The notes: a model not told the origin generated them from the sequence alone. Numbered from the stretch's first letter, positions 30,922 to 40,541 are shown. The stretch: DNA of 64,000 nucleotides from Bordetella parapertussis (GCA_945861875.1 CAMAWC010000006.1:1-64000); one strand, 5' to 3'. Numbers and translations: made by a program.

Positions 30922-32244
30922 ATGAGCCACGTATTTCACCGCAATCCCGCGCATGTCTATCCGATGGCGGTAGCCGGCGACGGCGCATATCTGATTGACA
31001 GCAGCGGCAGGCGTTACCTCGATGCCTCCGGCGGGGCTGCCGTCTCGTGTCTCGGCCATAGCGATCACGACGTCACGGCGGCGATCAAGGCGCAACTTGA
31101 CCGGCTAGCGTTTGCGCACACCTCGTTTTTCACCAATTCGCCTATGGAGATGCTCGCCACCGAGCTGGTAGGGCGGGCGCCCAAAGGCATCGGTTACGCC
31201 TATTTTGTTTCCGGCGGCTCCGAGGCCGTCGAGTCGGCGCTGAAACTCGCGCGCCAGTACTTCCTGGAATTGGGCGAACCGCAGCGTGACCGGGTGATTG
31301 CGCGACGGCAGAGTTATCACGGCAATACGCTTGGCGCTCTTGCTGCCGGGGGAAACCCGTTCCGTCGCAAGCAATATGAACCACTCCTTGTCGACGTCAG
31401 CCATGTGTCTCCCTGTTATCCATATCGTGACCAGCGCGCGGACGAATCACCCAACACCTACGGCGCACGACTCGCAGTCGAACTCGAGGACGAGATTCTC
31501 CGTCTTGGCGCTGATCGGGTTATCGCCTTCATTGCCGAGACCGTGTGCGGCGCCACGCTTGGCGCGGTTCCGCCGGTGCCCGGGTATTTCGCCAGGGTCA
31601 GGGAAGTCTGTGACCGCCATGGTGTATTGCTGATCCTCGATGAGGTGATGTGCGGCATGGGGCGCACCGGAACGCTATTCGCGAGCGAGCAGGAAGGGGT
31701 TATCCCGGACATTATTACGATTGGAAAAGGCCTGGGGGCAGGCTACCAGCCGATAGGTGCGATGTTGTGCCAAAGGAAAATTTATGATGTTGTCATAAAT
31801 GGTTCGGGTTATTTCCAGCACGGCCATACCTACAGCGGGCACGCGGTGGCGTGTGCAGCAGCGCTTGCGGTCCAGCAAGTCATCAGCAAGCGGGGGCTGC
31901 TGGAGCATGTCCAGATTCTTGGACGGGACATGGGTGCGCGGCTGAGTGAGCGATTTGGCGATCATCCTCATGTGGGCGATATTCGCGGGCGCGGTTTCTT
32001 TTGGGCAATAGAGATGGTTGCGGATCGCGCCAGCAAGAAGCCGTTCCCTCCGGAACGGCGATTGCACGCAGCGATCAAGCAACGGGCGCTGGACAATGGC
32101 TTGCTCTGTTACCCGATGGGCGGGACCATAGATGGGCGGCTGGGCGATCATGTCCTGCTTGCGCCGCCATATATCCTGACATCCGCCCAACTCGACGAAA
32201 TGCTGGAAAAGCTGGGACGAAGTTTGGATGAGGTCCTCGGCTAG
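30922..32244 (+). CDS. Class III PLP-dependent aminotransferase
   Basis: The 440-residue protein belongs to class III (omega) aminotransferases. GRRYLDASGGAAVSCLGH (30-46) lies at the start, the phosphate-binding SGGSEAVESALKLA at 98-111, the PLP pyridine-binding Asp240 in ILDEVMCGMGRTG, and the Schiff-base Lys269 in IITIGKGLGAGYQ. Substrates in this class include beta-alanine, GABA, taurine and adenosylmethionine; the sequence does not identify which. It is monocistronic, between the pckG terminator and the parS sites. There is no ribosome site, and a TAGAAT box ends seven bases before the ATG, so the mRNA may be leaderless. Confidence 0.9.
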   Translation: MSHVFHRNPAHVYPMAVAGDGAYLIDSSGRRYLDASGGAAVSCLGHSDHDVTAAIKAQLDRLAFAHTSFFTNSPMEMLATELVGRAPKGIGYAYFVSGGSEAVESALKLARQYFLELGEPQRDRVIARRQSYHGNTLGALAAGGNPFRRKQYEPLLVDVSHVSPCYPYRDQRADESPNTYGARLAVELEDEILRLGADRVIAFIAETVCGATLGAVPPVPGYFARVREVCDRHGVLLILDEVMCGMGRTGTLFASEQEGVIPDIITIGKGLGAGYQPIGAMLCQRKIYDVVINGSGYFQHGHTYSGHAVACAAALAVQQVISKRGLLEHVQILGRDMGARLSERFGDHPHVGDIRGRGFFWAIEMVADRASKKPFPPERRLHAAIKQRALDNGLLCYPMGGTIDGRLGDHVLLAPPYILTSAQLDEMLEKLGRSLDEVLG

Positions 32245-32259
32245 CATCGTTCTGTGGGG

Positions 32260-32275
32260 TGTTTCACGTGGAACA
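32260..32275. promoter_or_regulatory. parS centromere site 1 (one mismatch)
   Basis: The sequence TGTTTCACGTGGAACA differs at one base from the 16-base parS consensus to which ParB binds. It lies 22 bases before a perfect copy, in the gap between the aminotransferase and mnmG. The parA-parB genes are 2.6 kb downstream. The single mismatch breaks the palindrome, and a lower affinity is likely. Confidence 0.88.
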
Positions 32276-32297
32276 TCCAACCCGGGGCCTAAGCACC

Positions 32298-32313
32298 TGT
32301 TTCACGTGAAACA
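32298..32313. promoter_or_regulatory. parS centromere site 2 (perfect)
   Basis: TGTTTCACGTGAAACA is the perfect palindromic parS consensus of chromosomal ParB proteins. It lies 66 bases upstream of mnmG and about 9.5 kb from the dnaA boxes, within the usual distance of parS from the origin. ParB spreading from here would cover mnmG, rsmG, parA and parB. Confidence 0.97.
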
Positions 32314-32378
32314 TTGGTCTGGCCAGACGAAACCGGCTAAACTTCGCCTCCTCTCCGGATTGCATTTTTCGAGAAGCG

Positions 32379-34277
32379 ATGCAGTTTCCAACCCATTTTG
32401 AAGTCATTGTGATCGGTGGCGGCCACGCTGGTACCGAGGCCGCCCTTGCGGCTGCCCGTGCCGGTTGCCGCACCCTGCTGCTGACGCACAATTTGGAAAC
32501 GCTGGGACAGATGTCCTGCAATCCCTCGATTGGCGGCATCGGCAAGGGCCACTTGGTGCGCGAGGTCGACGCCTTGGGCGGAGCGATGGCCATTGCCACG
32601 GATGAGGCTGGAATCCAGTTTCGCACCCTCAACGGCAGCAAAGGTCCGGCGGTTCGCGCCACTCGTGCCCAGGCCGACCGCGTGCTTTACCGCAAGGCCA
32701 TTCGCCGGCGCCTCGAAAACCAGCCGAATCTGACCCTGTTCCAGCAAGCGGTAGATGACCTTGTTTTGGAGGGCGACCGCGTTGTCGGGGTGCTGACCCA
32801 GCTCGGAATTCGATTCTCCGGAAGCACGGTGATCCTGACTGCGGGGACTTTCCTTGCCGGGCTCGTACATGTCGGCCTGTCGAACTACCAGGCGGGCAGG
32901 GCGGGTGATCCTCCGGCGACCAGCCTTGCGGCCCGATTGCGCGAACTGAAGCTGCCGGTTGGACGCTTGAAAACGGGAACACCGCCGCGCATTGACGGAC
33001 GGACCATTGATTTTTCCGTGATGGAGCAGCAACTGGGAGATGTCCCCGAGCCGGTGTTTTCCTTTGTTGGCCGTCGGGAAATGCACCCCAGGCAACTGCC
33101 GTGCTGGATTACCCACACCAACGCGCGGACGCACGAGATCATCCGCGGCGGACTGGACCGCTCGCCGATGTACACCGGTGTTATTGAGGGTATCGGTCCG
33201 CGCTACTGTCCTTCGATCGAAGACAAGATCCACCGCTTTGCGGCCAAGTCCAGCCATCAGATCTTTCTTGAGCCTGAGGGTCTGGATACGCACGAAATCT
33301 ATCCCAACGGCATATCCACCAGCCTGCCCTTTGATGTGCAGCTTGAACTGGTGCGCAGCATTCGCGGCATGGAAAATGCGCATATCCTGCGCCCGGGCTA
33401 TGCCATCGAATACGACTATTTTGACCCGCGCGAACTGAAATCCTCGCTTGAGACCAAATCTATCCGTGGCTTGTTCTTTGCCGGCCAGATCAACGGCACT
33501 ACCGGCTACGAGGAGGCGGCGGCCCAGGGCTTGCTCGCCGGGATCAACGCGGCATTGCAGGTTCGTGGACAGCCGGCGTGGTGCCCACGCCGCGACGAAG
33601 CCTATCTTGGCGTCCTGGTCGATGACTTGATTACCCGCGGCGTGACCGAACCCTATCGGATGTTTACCAGCCGCGCCGAATACCGGCTGATGCTGCGCGA
33701 GGACAACGCCGATCTTCGGCTGACCGAAATTGGCTTCAAGCTCGGCCTTATTGATGCTGCACGCTGGGAGATGTTTGCTTGCAAGCGCGATGCCATTGCC
33801 AGTGAAATGGAGCGTCTAAAGTCCACCTGGGTCAACCCCAAAACGCTTTTGGCTGCAGACTCGGAACGGCTTCTTGGCAAGGCGATTGAGCGCGAATACT
33901 CGCTCGCCGATCTTCTACGGCGCCCGGCCGTGTCGTACGAGGCTTTGATGACCTTGCCAGGTCTGGCCGCAGGCGTCGCTGATGCGGAGGTTTCGCAGCA
34001 GGTTGAAATCCAGACCAAGTACCAAGGCTATATTGATCGCCAGCATGACGAGGTGGCGCGACACGAACACAACGAGACGACCCGGCTCCCGCAAGACCTT
34101 GACTATCGCGCGGTGCACGGGCTTTCGGTCGAGGTGCAACAAAAGCTCAATCAACACAAACCCGAAACCGTGGGCCAGGCATCGCGCATCCAGGGAATGA
34201 CCCCGGCGGCCATTTCCCTGCTGCTTGTCCATCTCAAACGCGGCCTGAAAAACCCACAACAAAAATCTGCCGCATGA
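32379..34277 (+). CDS. mnmG: tRNA uridine-5-carboxymethylaminomethyl synthase MnmG
   Basis: MnmG (GidA) is the FAD- and NADH-binding partner of MnmE in wobble-uridine modification. The 632-residue protein starts with the FAD-binding [15 protein letters not shown] (13-27). It contains the conserved TGTFLAG-like block, here [12 protein letters not shown], then [29 protein letters not shown], the G-rich [22 protein letters not shown], and the C-terminal helical domain that contacts MnmE. Everything is intact. It is the first gene of a four-gene unit: its stop overlaps rsmG by four bases, and rsmG in turn overlaps parA. parS sites lie in its upstream region. Confidence 0.97.
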   Translation: MQFPTHFEVIVIGGGHAGTEAALAAARAGCRTLLLTHNLETLGQMSCNPSIGGIGKGHLVREVDALGGAMAIATDEAGIQFRTLNGSKGPAVRATRAQADRVLYRKAIRRRLENQPNLTLFQQAVDDLVLEGDRVVGVLTQLGIRFSGSTVILTAGTFLAGLVHVGLSNYQAGRAGDPPATSLAARLRELKLPVGRLKTGTPPRIDGRTIDFSVMEQQLGDVPEPVFSFVGRREMHPRQLPCWITHTNARTHEIIRGGLDRSPMYTGVIEGIGPRYCPSIEDKIHRFAAKSSHQIFLEPEGLDTHEIYPNGISTSLPFDVQLELVRSIRGMENAHILRPGYAIEYDYFDPRELKSSLETKSIRGLFFAGQINGTTGYEEAAAQGLLAGINAALQVRGQPAWCPRRDEAYLGVLVDDLITRGVTEPYRMFTSRAEYRLMLREDNADLRLTEIGFKLGLIDAARWEMFACKRDAIASEMERLKSTWVNPKTLLAADSERLLGKAIEREYSLADLLRRPAVSYEALMTLPGLAAGVADAEVSQQVEIQTKYQGYIDRQHDEVARHEHNETTRLPQDLDYRAVHGLSVEVQQKLNQHKPETVGQASRIQGMTPAAISLLLVHLKRGLKNPQQKSAA

Positions 34278-34927
34278 ATACGCCTTCCGCGCAATCCTCG
34301 CCTGATCTCGGCAGCGCTCTTGCCAACGGCCTGTCCGAAATGGGCATGGTGCTTGACGCCACGACCCAGACACGCCTGCTGCAATACCTCGACCTGCTGG
34401 AGAAATGGAACCGCGTCTACAACTTGACGGCGATTCGCGACCGAGAACAAATGGTGAGCAATCACTTGCTAGATAGCCTAGTATTGGCGCCATATATCAC
34501 GGGCCAACAGATTCTTGATGTGGGCAGCGGAGCAGGACTACCAGGGATTCCGCTGGCGCTTGCGCGGCCGCAACTTGAGGTAACTCTGCTGGACAGTAAT
34601 CACAAGAAGACCGCCTTTTTACGTCAGGCGGCAGCAGAGTTAGCGCTGGCTAACATCACTGTTGCTGCGGAACGGGTGGAAACCTGGCAACCAGCACGTA
34701 AGTTCGACTGCATCGTTTCGCGGGCGTTTGCCGAGCTTTCTGAGTTCGTCAATCTGGCAAAGCACCTGCTGGTACCAGGGGGCTACTTTGCCGCCATGAA
34801 AGGTCTCCATCCTTATGAGGAAATCGAAAAACTTCCAGCCGGCTGGCGTGCGAGGGAAGTAATTGACCTGAAGGTTCCCGGATTGAATGCGGTACGACAC
34901 TTGGTGTTGATAGAGGCAGTCCAATGA
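34274..34927 (+). CDS. rsmG: 16S rRNA m7G527 methyltransferase RsmG
   Basis: RsmG (GidB) methylates guanine 527 in the 530 loop of 16S rRNA using S-adenosylmethionine; loss gives low-level streptomycin resistance in many bacteria. The 217-residue protein has the N-terminal [20 protein letters not shown], the SAM-binding motif [17 protein letters not shown] (81-97), and the later [11 protein letters not shown] block. It starts with an ATG overlapping the mnmG stop (ATGA) and ends overlapping the parA start in the same way, so the three are translationally coupled. The codon use looks slightly less GC-biased in its middle part than in its neighbours. Confidence 0.96.
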   Translation: MNTPSAQSSPDLGSALANGLSEMGMVLDATTQTRLLQYLDLLEKWNRVYNLTAIRDREQMVSNHLLDSLVLAPYITGQQILDVGSGAGLPGIPLALARPQLEVTLLDSNHKKTAFLRQAAAELALANITVAAERVETWQPARKFDCIVSRAFAELSEFVNLAKHLLVPGGYFAAMKGLHPYEEIEKLPAGWRAREVIDLKVPGLNAVRHLVLIEAVQ

Positions 34928-35718
34928 CCCGCGTTCTTGCCATCACCAACCAGAAAGGTGGCGTTGGCAAAACCACCACCACAGTCAATCTGGCGGCAGG
35001 CCTGGCCGAGACGGGGAAACGCGTGTTGCTGGTCGATCTTGACCCGCAGGCCAACGCCACAATGGGCAGCGGCATAGACAAGCGCTCGCTAACCGCGACG
35101 ATATATGAAGTGCTGCTGGGCCTTTCGGCGCCAGAATCGGTTCGTAGACGGGCCGGCGCAGGAGGCTACGACGTCCTCCCGGCCAATCGCGAGCTCGCCG
35201 GTGCAGAAGTCGAAATGGTCGGACTGGAACATCGCGAAATCCGCCTCAGATCGGCCTTGATGACGGTCGCCGACCAGTACGACTTCATTCTTATCGACTG
35301 TCCCCCGGCGCTCAGCCTGCTCACGCTTAACGGACTGGTCGCTGCGCAGGCGGTGATGATCCCGATGCAGTGCGAGTATTACGCCCTCGAAGGCCTCTCC
35401 GACCTGGTCAACACAATCAAAAAAGTGCGCGCCCACCTAAACCCCGCCCTTGAGATCGAAGGCTTGTTGCGCACCATGTTTGACCCGCGCAACACCCTCG
35501 CAATCCAGGTCTCGGACCAGCTAAAGGAGCACTTCGGTAACAAGGTCTATGCAACCATCATTCCGCGCAACATCCGTCTTGCCGAGGCCCCCAGTTACGG
35601 CGCCCCGGCGATTAATTTCGATCGTGCCTGCAAAGGCTCGCAGGCCTATATCGCCCTGGTCGCGGAAATTCTCGCGCGACAGGGTGCCGTGACGGCGGGC
35701 GCAGGCGCGTCGGTCTGA
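34924..35718 (+). CDS. parA: Chromosome partitioning ATPase ParA
   Basis: ParA (Soj type) is a DNA-binding ATPase that works with ParB-parS to move newly replicated origins apart. The 264-residue protein opens with the deviant Walker A motif KGGVGKTTTT (11-20) containing the signature lysine, followed by LLVDLDPQANATMG and the Walker B-like FILIDCPPALSLLTLNGL. There is no N-terminal DNA-binding domain, so it is the chromosomal class Ib-like type rather than a plasmid P1-type ParA. It overlaps rsmG by four bases and precedes parB by 19. Confidence 0.97.
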   Translation: MTRVLAITNQKGGVGKTTTTVNLAAGLAETGKRVLLVDLDPQANATMGSGIDKRSLTATIYEVLLGLSAPESVRRRAGAGGYDVLPANRELAGAEVEMVGLEHREIRLRSALMTVADQYDFILIDCPPALSLLTLNGLVAAQAVMIPMQCEYYALEGLSDLVNTIKKVRAHLNPALEIEGLLRTMFDPRNTLAIQVSDQLKEHFGNKVYATIIPRNIRLAEAPSYGAPAINFDRACKGSQAYIALVAEILARQGAVTAGAGASV

Positions 35719-35737
35719 AAGGAACAAGGGCCAAACA

Positions 35738-36604
35738 ATGAAATCCAAGGGTCTCGGGCGCGGGCTTAGCGCTTTGCTGGAGCAAGACGAAACCGGCGCT
35801 TCGGGTGCCGAAACACAGGCGACCGCCAGGCTCGACCAGCTGCGCCCCGGCAAATACCAGCCACGCACGCGCATGGACGATGCCTCGCTCGCCGAACTGG
35901 CGGCGTCGATAAAAGAGCAGGGCCTGATGCAGCCCATTCTGGTCCGTCCGGTAGCGACCGATGGCGGCAAAAACCGTTACGAAATTATCGCCGGCGAGCG
36001 GCGCTGGCGGGCGGCAAAAATTGCCGGATTGGACGAGGTGCCGGTGCTGGTGCGCGAAGTAGCCGACAAGGCTGCGCTGGCCATGGCGCTGATCGAGAAT
36101 ATCCAGCGCGAGGATCTCAATCCACTGGAAGAAGCCGCCGGCATCCACCGGCTGGTTACGGAATTCAAACTGACGCATCAGCAGGCGGCCGAAGCCCTGG
36201 GCCGTTCGCGCACCGCAACCACCAATTTGTTGCGCCTGCTACAGCTGACCGAGCCGGTGCAACGATTGATGTTCGACGGCAAGCTGGATATGGGGCACGC
36301 TCGGGCCTTGTTATCGCTGGATGTGGCTCGCCAGGAGGCGCTTGCGCGCAAGATCGCCGACGAAGTGCTTTCGGTTCGTCAGACCGAGCAACTGGTGCAT
36401 AGCCTGCTTCACCCAAAGAAACTCCAGCCATCACGTTCTGCAGTGCGTAGCAATCGCGATATCCAGCGCCTTGAAGAGGAGCTTTCCGAAACGCTGGGAA
36501 CAACCGTCAACATCAAGGCGGGCAAAAAGGGATCGGGAACGCTGGTAATTCACTACGCCAACGCCGAACATCTCGAAACGGTGCTGGCGAAAGTGCGCCG
36601 CTAG
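35738..36604 (+). CDS. parB: Chromosome partitioning CTPase ParB
   Basis: ParB binds parS and, using CTP, slides along and clamps DNA, making the partition complex that ParA moves. In 288 residues it has the short N-terminal peptide (KGLGRGLSALL, the ParA-interacting segment), the CTP-binding domain with GERRWRA (86-92) and ENIQREDLN (120-128), the helix-turn-helix LTHQQAAEALGRSRTATTN (145-163), and the C-terminal dimerisation domain ending in a leucine-rich helix. All motifs are intact. Two parS sites are 3.4 kb upstream. It ends the mnmG operon. Confidence 0.97.
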   Translation: MKSKGLGRGLSALLEQDETGASGAETQATARLDQLRPGKYQPRTRMDDASLAELAASIKEQGLMQPILVRPVATDGGKNRYEIIAGERRWRAAKIAGLDEVPVLVREVADKAALAMALIENIQREDLNPLEEAAGIHRLVTEFKLTHQQAAEALGRSRTATTNLLRLLQLTEPVQRLMFDGKLDMGHARALLSLDVARQEALARKIADEVLSVRQTEQLVHSLLHPKKLQPSRSAVRSNRDIQRLEEELSETLGTTVNIKAGKKGSGTLVIHYANAEHLETVLAKVRR

Positions 36605-36734
36605 GCCTGACTTTTCGTTTCCCCCTGCGCAATTGCCGGGCAAGGTTCTGCGGATTTCCCCTTTTGCGCCCGGGTGGGGCACTTTCGTTTTCCCCCGAGA
36701 GGACGCACCCGCCCGGATATATTCGCTCCCGTCC
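36605..36734. other. Intergenic region parB-nadC, upstream part
   Basis: No gene is visible here. Two similar pyrimidine-rich stretches occur (ttttcgtttccccctg near 36609 and ctttcgttttcccccga near 36682), separated by GC-rich sequence. I see no clear hairpin terminator for parB. Confidence 0.4.
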
Positions 36735-36765
36735 TTGACACGGCGTTTTGTTAAGTATTTACTTA
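36735..36765 (+). promoter_or_regulatory. Predicted nadC promoter with overlapping palindromic operator
   Basis: A perfect -35 hexamer TTGACA (36735-36740) is followed after 17 bases by TTTACT (36758-36763), a poor -10. The -10 lies inside the palindrome TAAGTA-TT-TACTTA (36752-36765), whose six-base arms are perfectly complementary. A repressor bound there would block RNA polymerase. The regulator is not identified; nadC is about 30 bases downstream. Confidence 0.45.
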
Positions 36766-36794
36766 CATAACTTCTGACCCTGGAGTCTGTTGAA

Positions 36795-37637
36795 ATGATT
36801 GATCCGCTTATCGTAGAACACATCATCGACCAAGCATTGGCCGAGGACATTGGCTTTGTCGACCTGACCAGCGAACTGGTTATTCCCGCCGCCGCCACCG
36901 CAAGACTGGCGATCAACGCGCGCGAGCCAATGGTTGTTGCCGGCGTCGACATTGCGGGCCAGGTGTTTCGTCGCCGTGTCCCCAACTGTAGTTATGAGAG
37001 TAAGGTGACCGATGGCACCAAGGTGGCTGCAGGCGCGGTGCTGGCGGTTGTTTCCGGACCGGCGCGCGGCCTACTCACGGCCGAGCGCACCGCGCTAAAT
37101 ATGCTGCAGCATCTGTCGGGAATTGCAACGCTTACGGCGCAGTACGCCGACAAGATCAAGGGCACCAAGGCGGTGCTCATCGACACGCGCAAAACCATTC
37201 CCGGCCTGCGCGCGCTGGCCAAGCATGCCGCCCAGGTCGGCGGCGCGCGCAATCACCGCCTGCGCCTTGACGACGGGGTGCTGATAAAAGACAACCATAT
37301 CGCCGTTTGCGGCGGCATACAGGCGGCGGTGGCGCGGGCTCGCGCCGGCACGCCGACCCTGACCAAAATCGAGGTCGAATGCGACACTCTCGAACAGGTG
37401 CGCGAGGCACTGGCGGCCGGAGCCGATTGCCTGCTGCTCGATAACATGACGCTGGAACAATTGCGTGAGGCGGTAACGCTCACCAACGGGCGCGTCCCAC
37501 TGGAGGCCTCCGGCGGCGTTCGCCTGGACACCATTCGCGGCATCGCCGAAACCGGCGTTGATTTTGTCTCGGTGGGACGCATCACCCAGTCGGCACCGGC
37601 GGTTGATATCGGACTGGATGTTGCCATTGACGTATGA
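36795..37637 (+). CDS. nadC: Nicotinate-nucleotide diphosphorylase (carboxylating)
   Basis: NadC joins quinolinate and phosphoribosyl pyrophosphate to give nicotinate mononucleotide in de novo NAD synthesis. The 280-residue protein has the N-terminal EDIGFVDLTSE block, the PRPP- and quinolinate-binding TRKTIPGLRALAKHAA (131-146), the GGARNHRLRLDDGVLIKDNHI segment (149-169), and the C-terminal FVSVGRITQSAPAVDIGLD. All binding residues appear present. NadA and NadB are not in the window. It overlaps the LOG-family gene by four bases, so the two are cotranscribed. A palindrome overlaps the likely promoter. Confidence 0.97.
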   Translation: MIDPLIVEHIIDQALAEDIGFVDLTSELVIPAAATARLAINAREPMVVAGVDIAGQVFRRRVPNCSYESKVTDGTKVAAGAVLAVVSGPARGLLTAERTALNMLQHLSGIATLTAQYADKIKGTKAVLIDTRKTIPGLRALAKHAAQVGGARNHRLRLDDGVLIKDNHIAVCGGIQAAVARARAGTPTLTKIEVECDTLEQVREALAAGADCLLLDNMTLEQLREAVTLTNGRVPLEASGGVRLDTIRGIAETGVDFVSVGRITQSAPAVDIGLDVAIDV

Positions 37638-38212
37638 CAGTCAAGGCGAGCATAGGACTGTTCTGTTCCGCCTCGGACGCCCTGCCTGACAACACTAAAT
37701 GGCTGGCGCGGCAGTTCGGCGAGCGTTGCGCCAACAATAATTATCGCCTGGTCTATGGCGGTGGCTCGCGCGGGCTGATGGGCGAGGCTTCACGCGCCGC
37801 ATTTGCCGCCGGCGGCAAGCTGCATGGTGTAATACCGGCCTCGTTGATGAAGCGGGAGCAAGCCCGTGGTGCGAGCATCGGTGAAATAGAGGTTGTCGAC
37901 ACCCTGTCCGAGCGCAAGAGTCGCATGGCGGCAGAATCCGACGCCTTTGTCGCGCTGCCCGGCGGCGTCGGGACCCTCGATGAGTTGTTTGAAATGATCA
38001 CCTGGAATGATCTTGGTCTTCACGACAAGCCGGTCATCTTGTGTGATGAAGGTGGTTTTTGGGAGCCGCTGCTGGCGTGGTTTGCCGGTGCCAATGCGGC
38101 AGGCGTAATCCGGCCGGGCGCAGTGCGGCGGTTTCATAGCGTTGCCTCACTGGATGAACTTTTTGCCCTGCTCGAAACCGAACTACAATCCGGGCACACC
38201 GCGACGACATGA
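37634..38212 (+). CDS. LOG family protein, TIGR00730 Rossmann-fold phosphoribohydrolase-type
   Basis: The protein has 192 residues and the two signature motifs of the LOG family: PGGVGTLDE (109-117) and the GGGSRGLMG (42-50) segment, with the ERKSRM block (93-98) between them. Family members cleave cytokinin nucleoside monophosphates or other nucleoside monophosphates to a base and ribose 5-phosphate; bacterial members probably act in nucleotide salvage or cleanup. The ATG overlaps the nadC stop (ATGA), which places it in a nucleotide-related operon. There is no signal peptide, so it is cytoplasmic. The exact substrate is not established from sequence. Confidence 0.9.
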   Translation: MTVKASIGLFCSASDALPDNTKWLARQFGERCANNNYRLVYGGGSRGLMGEASRAAFAAGGKLHGVIPASLMKREQARGASIGEIEVVDTLSERKSRMAAESDAFVALPGGVGTLDELFEMITWNDLGLHDKPVILCDEGGFWEPLLAWFAGANAAGVIRPGAVRRFHSVASLDELFALLETELQSGHTATT

Positions 38213-38237
38213 GCGCTCACCGTACAAGGACACGATC

Positions 38238-39206
38238 GTGATCACTGGAAAAAATCTGCGTTTCGCATTTCTCCTCGCCGCACTGCTGGCTGCGCTCCCG
38301 GTGTTTGCGCAGACTTTTCCCTCCAAACCGATCCGACTGGTCGTCACCTTTCCCCCCGGCGGCGGCACGGACGCCATCGCCCGCCTGCTTTCGGTGCCCT
38401 TGTCCGAGGCGCTGGGACAGCAGGTGGTGGTGGATAACCGGCCGGGTGCGAGCGGCAACATCGGCGCGGACATTGTCGCCAAGTCTCCGGCCGATGGTTA
38501 CACCTGGCTGATCGTCAATAGCACCTATGCCATGAACGCAGGCCTTTTTCCGAACATGCCTTTTGACTCGGAAAAGGACCTGCTTGGTCTTGCCACGATC
38601 GCTTCCACACCCATTATGCTGGTGGTGCCGGCAACCTCCCCGGCTAAAGGGGTAAGCGACTTGATCGCGCTGGCGAAGTCCAAACCCGGACAGTTGACGT
38701 ACGCCTCTTGCGGAAACGGCACACCGCAGCATCTTGGCGGCGAGTTGTTCAAGCGCATGGCCGGCGTAGACATCGTGCATGTGCCTTACAAGGGCTGTGC
38801 CCCGGCGCTTCAGGACGGGCTGGCGGGAAGAGTTGACGCCTTGTTCAACACCGTGCCCAACACCGTGCCCCAGCACAAGGCTGGGCGCTTGCGCGCGATC
38901 GGGGTTGGTTCGAAAAAACGCACCGCCGCGGCACCGGATGTGCCGACCATTAACGAGACCCTGCCCGGATTCGATGTGGACCAGTGGTACGTGATTCTTG
39001 TCCCGAACGGCACGCCGCGCGAAGTGGTTCAACGCATCAACCGCGAGATCGACCGTGCCGTTGCACGTCCGGACATTCGCGAACGCCTGATTGCACAAAG
39101 CTTCGATCCGCTGAGCATGCCGCTCGATGAAATCCAACCGATGATACGCAGCGATATAGCCCGCTGGAGCAAGCTGATCCGCGAATTGGGTGTGAAGGTC
39201 GATTAA
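38238..39206 (+). CDS. Bug/TctC-family periplasmic solute-binding protein (2 of 3)
   Basis: The 322-residue protein has a signal peptide (residues 1-24, leucine/alanine-rich, cleaved near FA/QT) and the Bug signature FPSKPIRLVVTFPPGGGTDAIARLL, then QQVVVDNRPGASGNIGADIVAKSP and VPYKGCAPALQDGLAGRVDALF. It should bind a carboxylate-type solute in the periplasm. I start it at the GTG at 38238, preceded by ACAAGGA; the open frame begins at 38142, inside the LOG gene. No membrane components of a tripartite tricarboxylate transporter are nearby, so it is an orphan. It lies 25 bases after the LOG gene and could be cotranscribed with it. Confidence 0.92.
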   Translation: MITGKNLRFAFLLAALLAALPVFAQTFPSKPIRLVVTFPPGGGTDAIARLLSVPLSEALGQQVVVDNRPGASGNIGADIVAKSPADGYTWLIVNSTYAMNAGLFPNMPFDSEKDLLGLATIASTPIMLVVPATSPAKGVSDLIALAKSKPGQLTYASCGNGTPQHLGGELFKRMAGVDIVHVPYKGCAPALQDGLAGRVDALFNTVPNTVPQHKAGRLRAIGVGSKKRTAAAPDVPTINETLPGFDVDQWYVILVPNGTPREVVQRINREIDRAVARPDIRERLIAQSFDPLSMPLDEIQPMIRSDIARWSKLIRELGVKVD

Positions 39207-39272
39207 ATCCCGCTTGCCGGCGGGAAGCCGCAACGGCCGAACCGCGCCTGTCTCAAGACCGGCTTTGGTACT

Positions 39273-40541
39273 TTAGGTCCGGATCTCGCCGTGCCCGAAG
39301 ACGATGTACTTGAGCGAAGTCAGGCCTTCCAGGCCGACCGGACCGCGCGCGTGCAATTTGTCGGTTGAAATGCCGATCTCCGCACCGAGGCCATATTCAA
39401 AGCCGTCGGCAAAACGCGTCGAGGCGTTGACAATCACCGAGCTCGAGTCGACCTCGCGTAAAAACCGCTGCGCCCGGTCCTCATTTTCGGTAATGATCGC
39501 ATCGGTATGCTGCGAACCGTAGCGCGCAATGTGGTCCATGGCGGCATCGAGGTCTTTGACCAGGCGCACGGCCAGCACCGGGGCAAGGTATTCGGCATAC
39601 CAGTCTTCGTCGGACGCCGGATGCATGCCCGCAACGAGCCGCCGCGCGCCCTCATCGCCGCGTAATTCCACACCCTTGTCGGCGTAGATTTTTGCCAGTC
39701 CGGGCAACACCCTGGGCGCAATCGCTTCGTGTATGAGCAGGGTTTCCATGGTGTTGCAGGTGCCGTAACGCTGCGTCTTGGCGTTGTCGGCGATACGCAC
39801 GGCTTTTACCGGATCGGCGGCCTCGTCAATATAGACGTGGCACACCCCGTCAAGGTGCTTGATCATGGGAATGCGAGATTCGGCCATGATGCGCGCGATC
39901 AGGCTCTTGCCGCCGCGCGGCACGATGATGTCGACATACTCGGTCATCGAAAGTAGTACGCCGACGGCTTCCCGGTCGGCGGTCGCCACCACTTGCACCG
40001 CATCTTCGGGCAGGCCGGCCGCTTTCAGGCCTTCGTGTACGCAGGTGGCAATCGCCAGGTTTGAACGAACCGACTCCGAGCCGCCGCGAAGAATACAGGC
40101 GTTGCCCGATTTCAGGCACAGCGCAGCCGCATCTGCGGTTACATTCGGACGTGATTCGTAAATTATGCCTATTACCCCCAGCGGTACGCGCATACGCGCC
40201 ACTTCAATGCCCGATGCCTGGACGCTACGCTCGCTGATTTGGCCGATCGGATCGGCCAGCGCAGCCACCTGCTCAATACCCTCGGCCATGACTTCCACAG
40301 AATCGGGCGAAAGTGTCAGGCGGTCAATGAATGCGGCGTCCTTGCCCGCGGATCTCGCCGACTGGATGTCTGCGGCATTGGCTTCCAGCAGTTTGTCCCG
40401 GCTGCGGCGAATGGCTGCTGCCATCGCCAGCAGGGCGCGGTTCTTGGTCGCGCCATCGGTGCGTGCCAGTACACGGGCCACCGCGCGGGCGCGCCGGCCG
40501 ATGTCGTGCATGTAGGACTTGATGTTGTTGACGGCATTCAT
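39273..40541 (-). CDS. proA: Gamma-glutamyl phosphate reductase
   Basis: ProA reduces gamma-glutamyl phosphate to the semialdehyde, the second step of proline synthesis, with NADPH. The 422-residue protein follows the aldehyde-dehydrogenase-like fold. [25 protein letters not shown] (residues 124-148) is the cofactor region, the catalytic cysteine is Cys262 in [13 protein letters not shown], and the C-terminal [15 protein letters not shown] block, here [15 protein letters not shown], is intact. It is the last gene of the leftward leuS-lptE-holA-proA group, 63 bases after holA. ProB is not in the window. Nothing is unusual. Confidence 0.97.
   Translation of the reverse strand: MNAVNNIKSYMHDIGRRARAVARVLARTDGATKNRALLAMAAAIRRSRDKLLEANAADIQSARSAGKDAAFIDRLTLSPDSVEVMAEGIEQVAALADPIGQISERSVQASGIEVARMRVPLGVIGIIYESRPNVTADAAALCLKSGNACILRGGSESVRSNLAIATCVHEGLKAAGLPEDAVQVVATADREAVGVLLSMTEYVDIIVPRGGKSLIARIMAESRIPMIKHLDGVCHVYIDEAADPVKAVRIADNAKTQRYGTCNTMETLLIHEAIAPRVLPGLAKIYADKGVELRGDEGARRLVAGMHPASDEDWYAEYLAPVLAVRLVKDLDAAMDHIARYGSQHTDAIITENEDRAQRFLREVDSSSVIVNASTRFADGFEYGLGAEIGISTDKLHARGPVGLEGLTSLKYIVFGHGEIRT

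Noticed and set aside
39208-39225. Short hairpin TCCCGC/GCGGGA after the second Bug gene
   Set aside because: A six-base stem without a T-run, between two convergent genes, is too weak to call a terminator.
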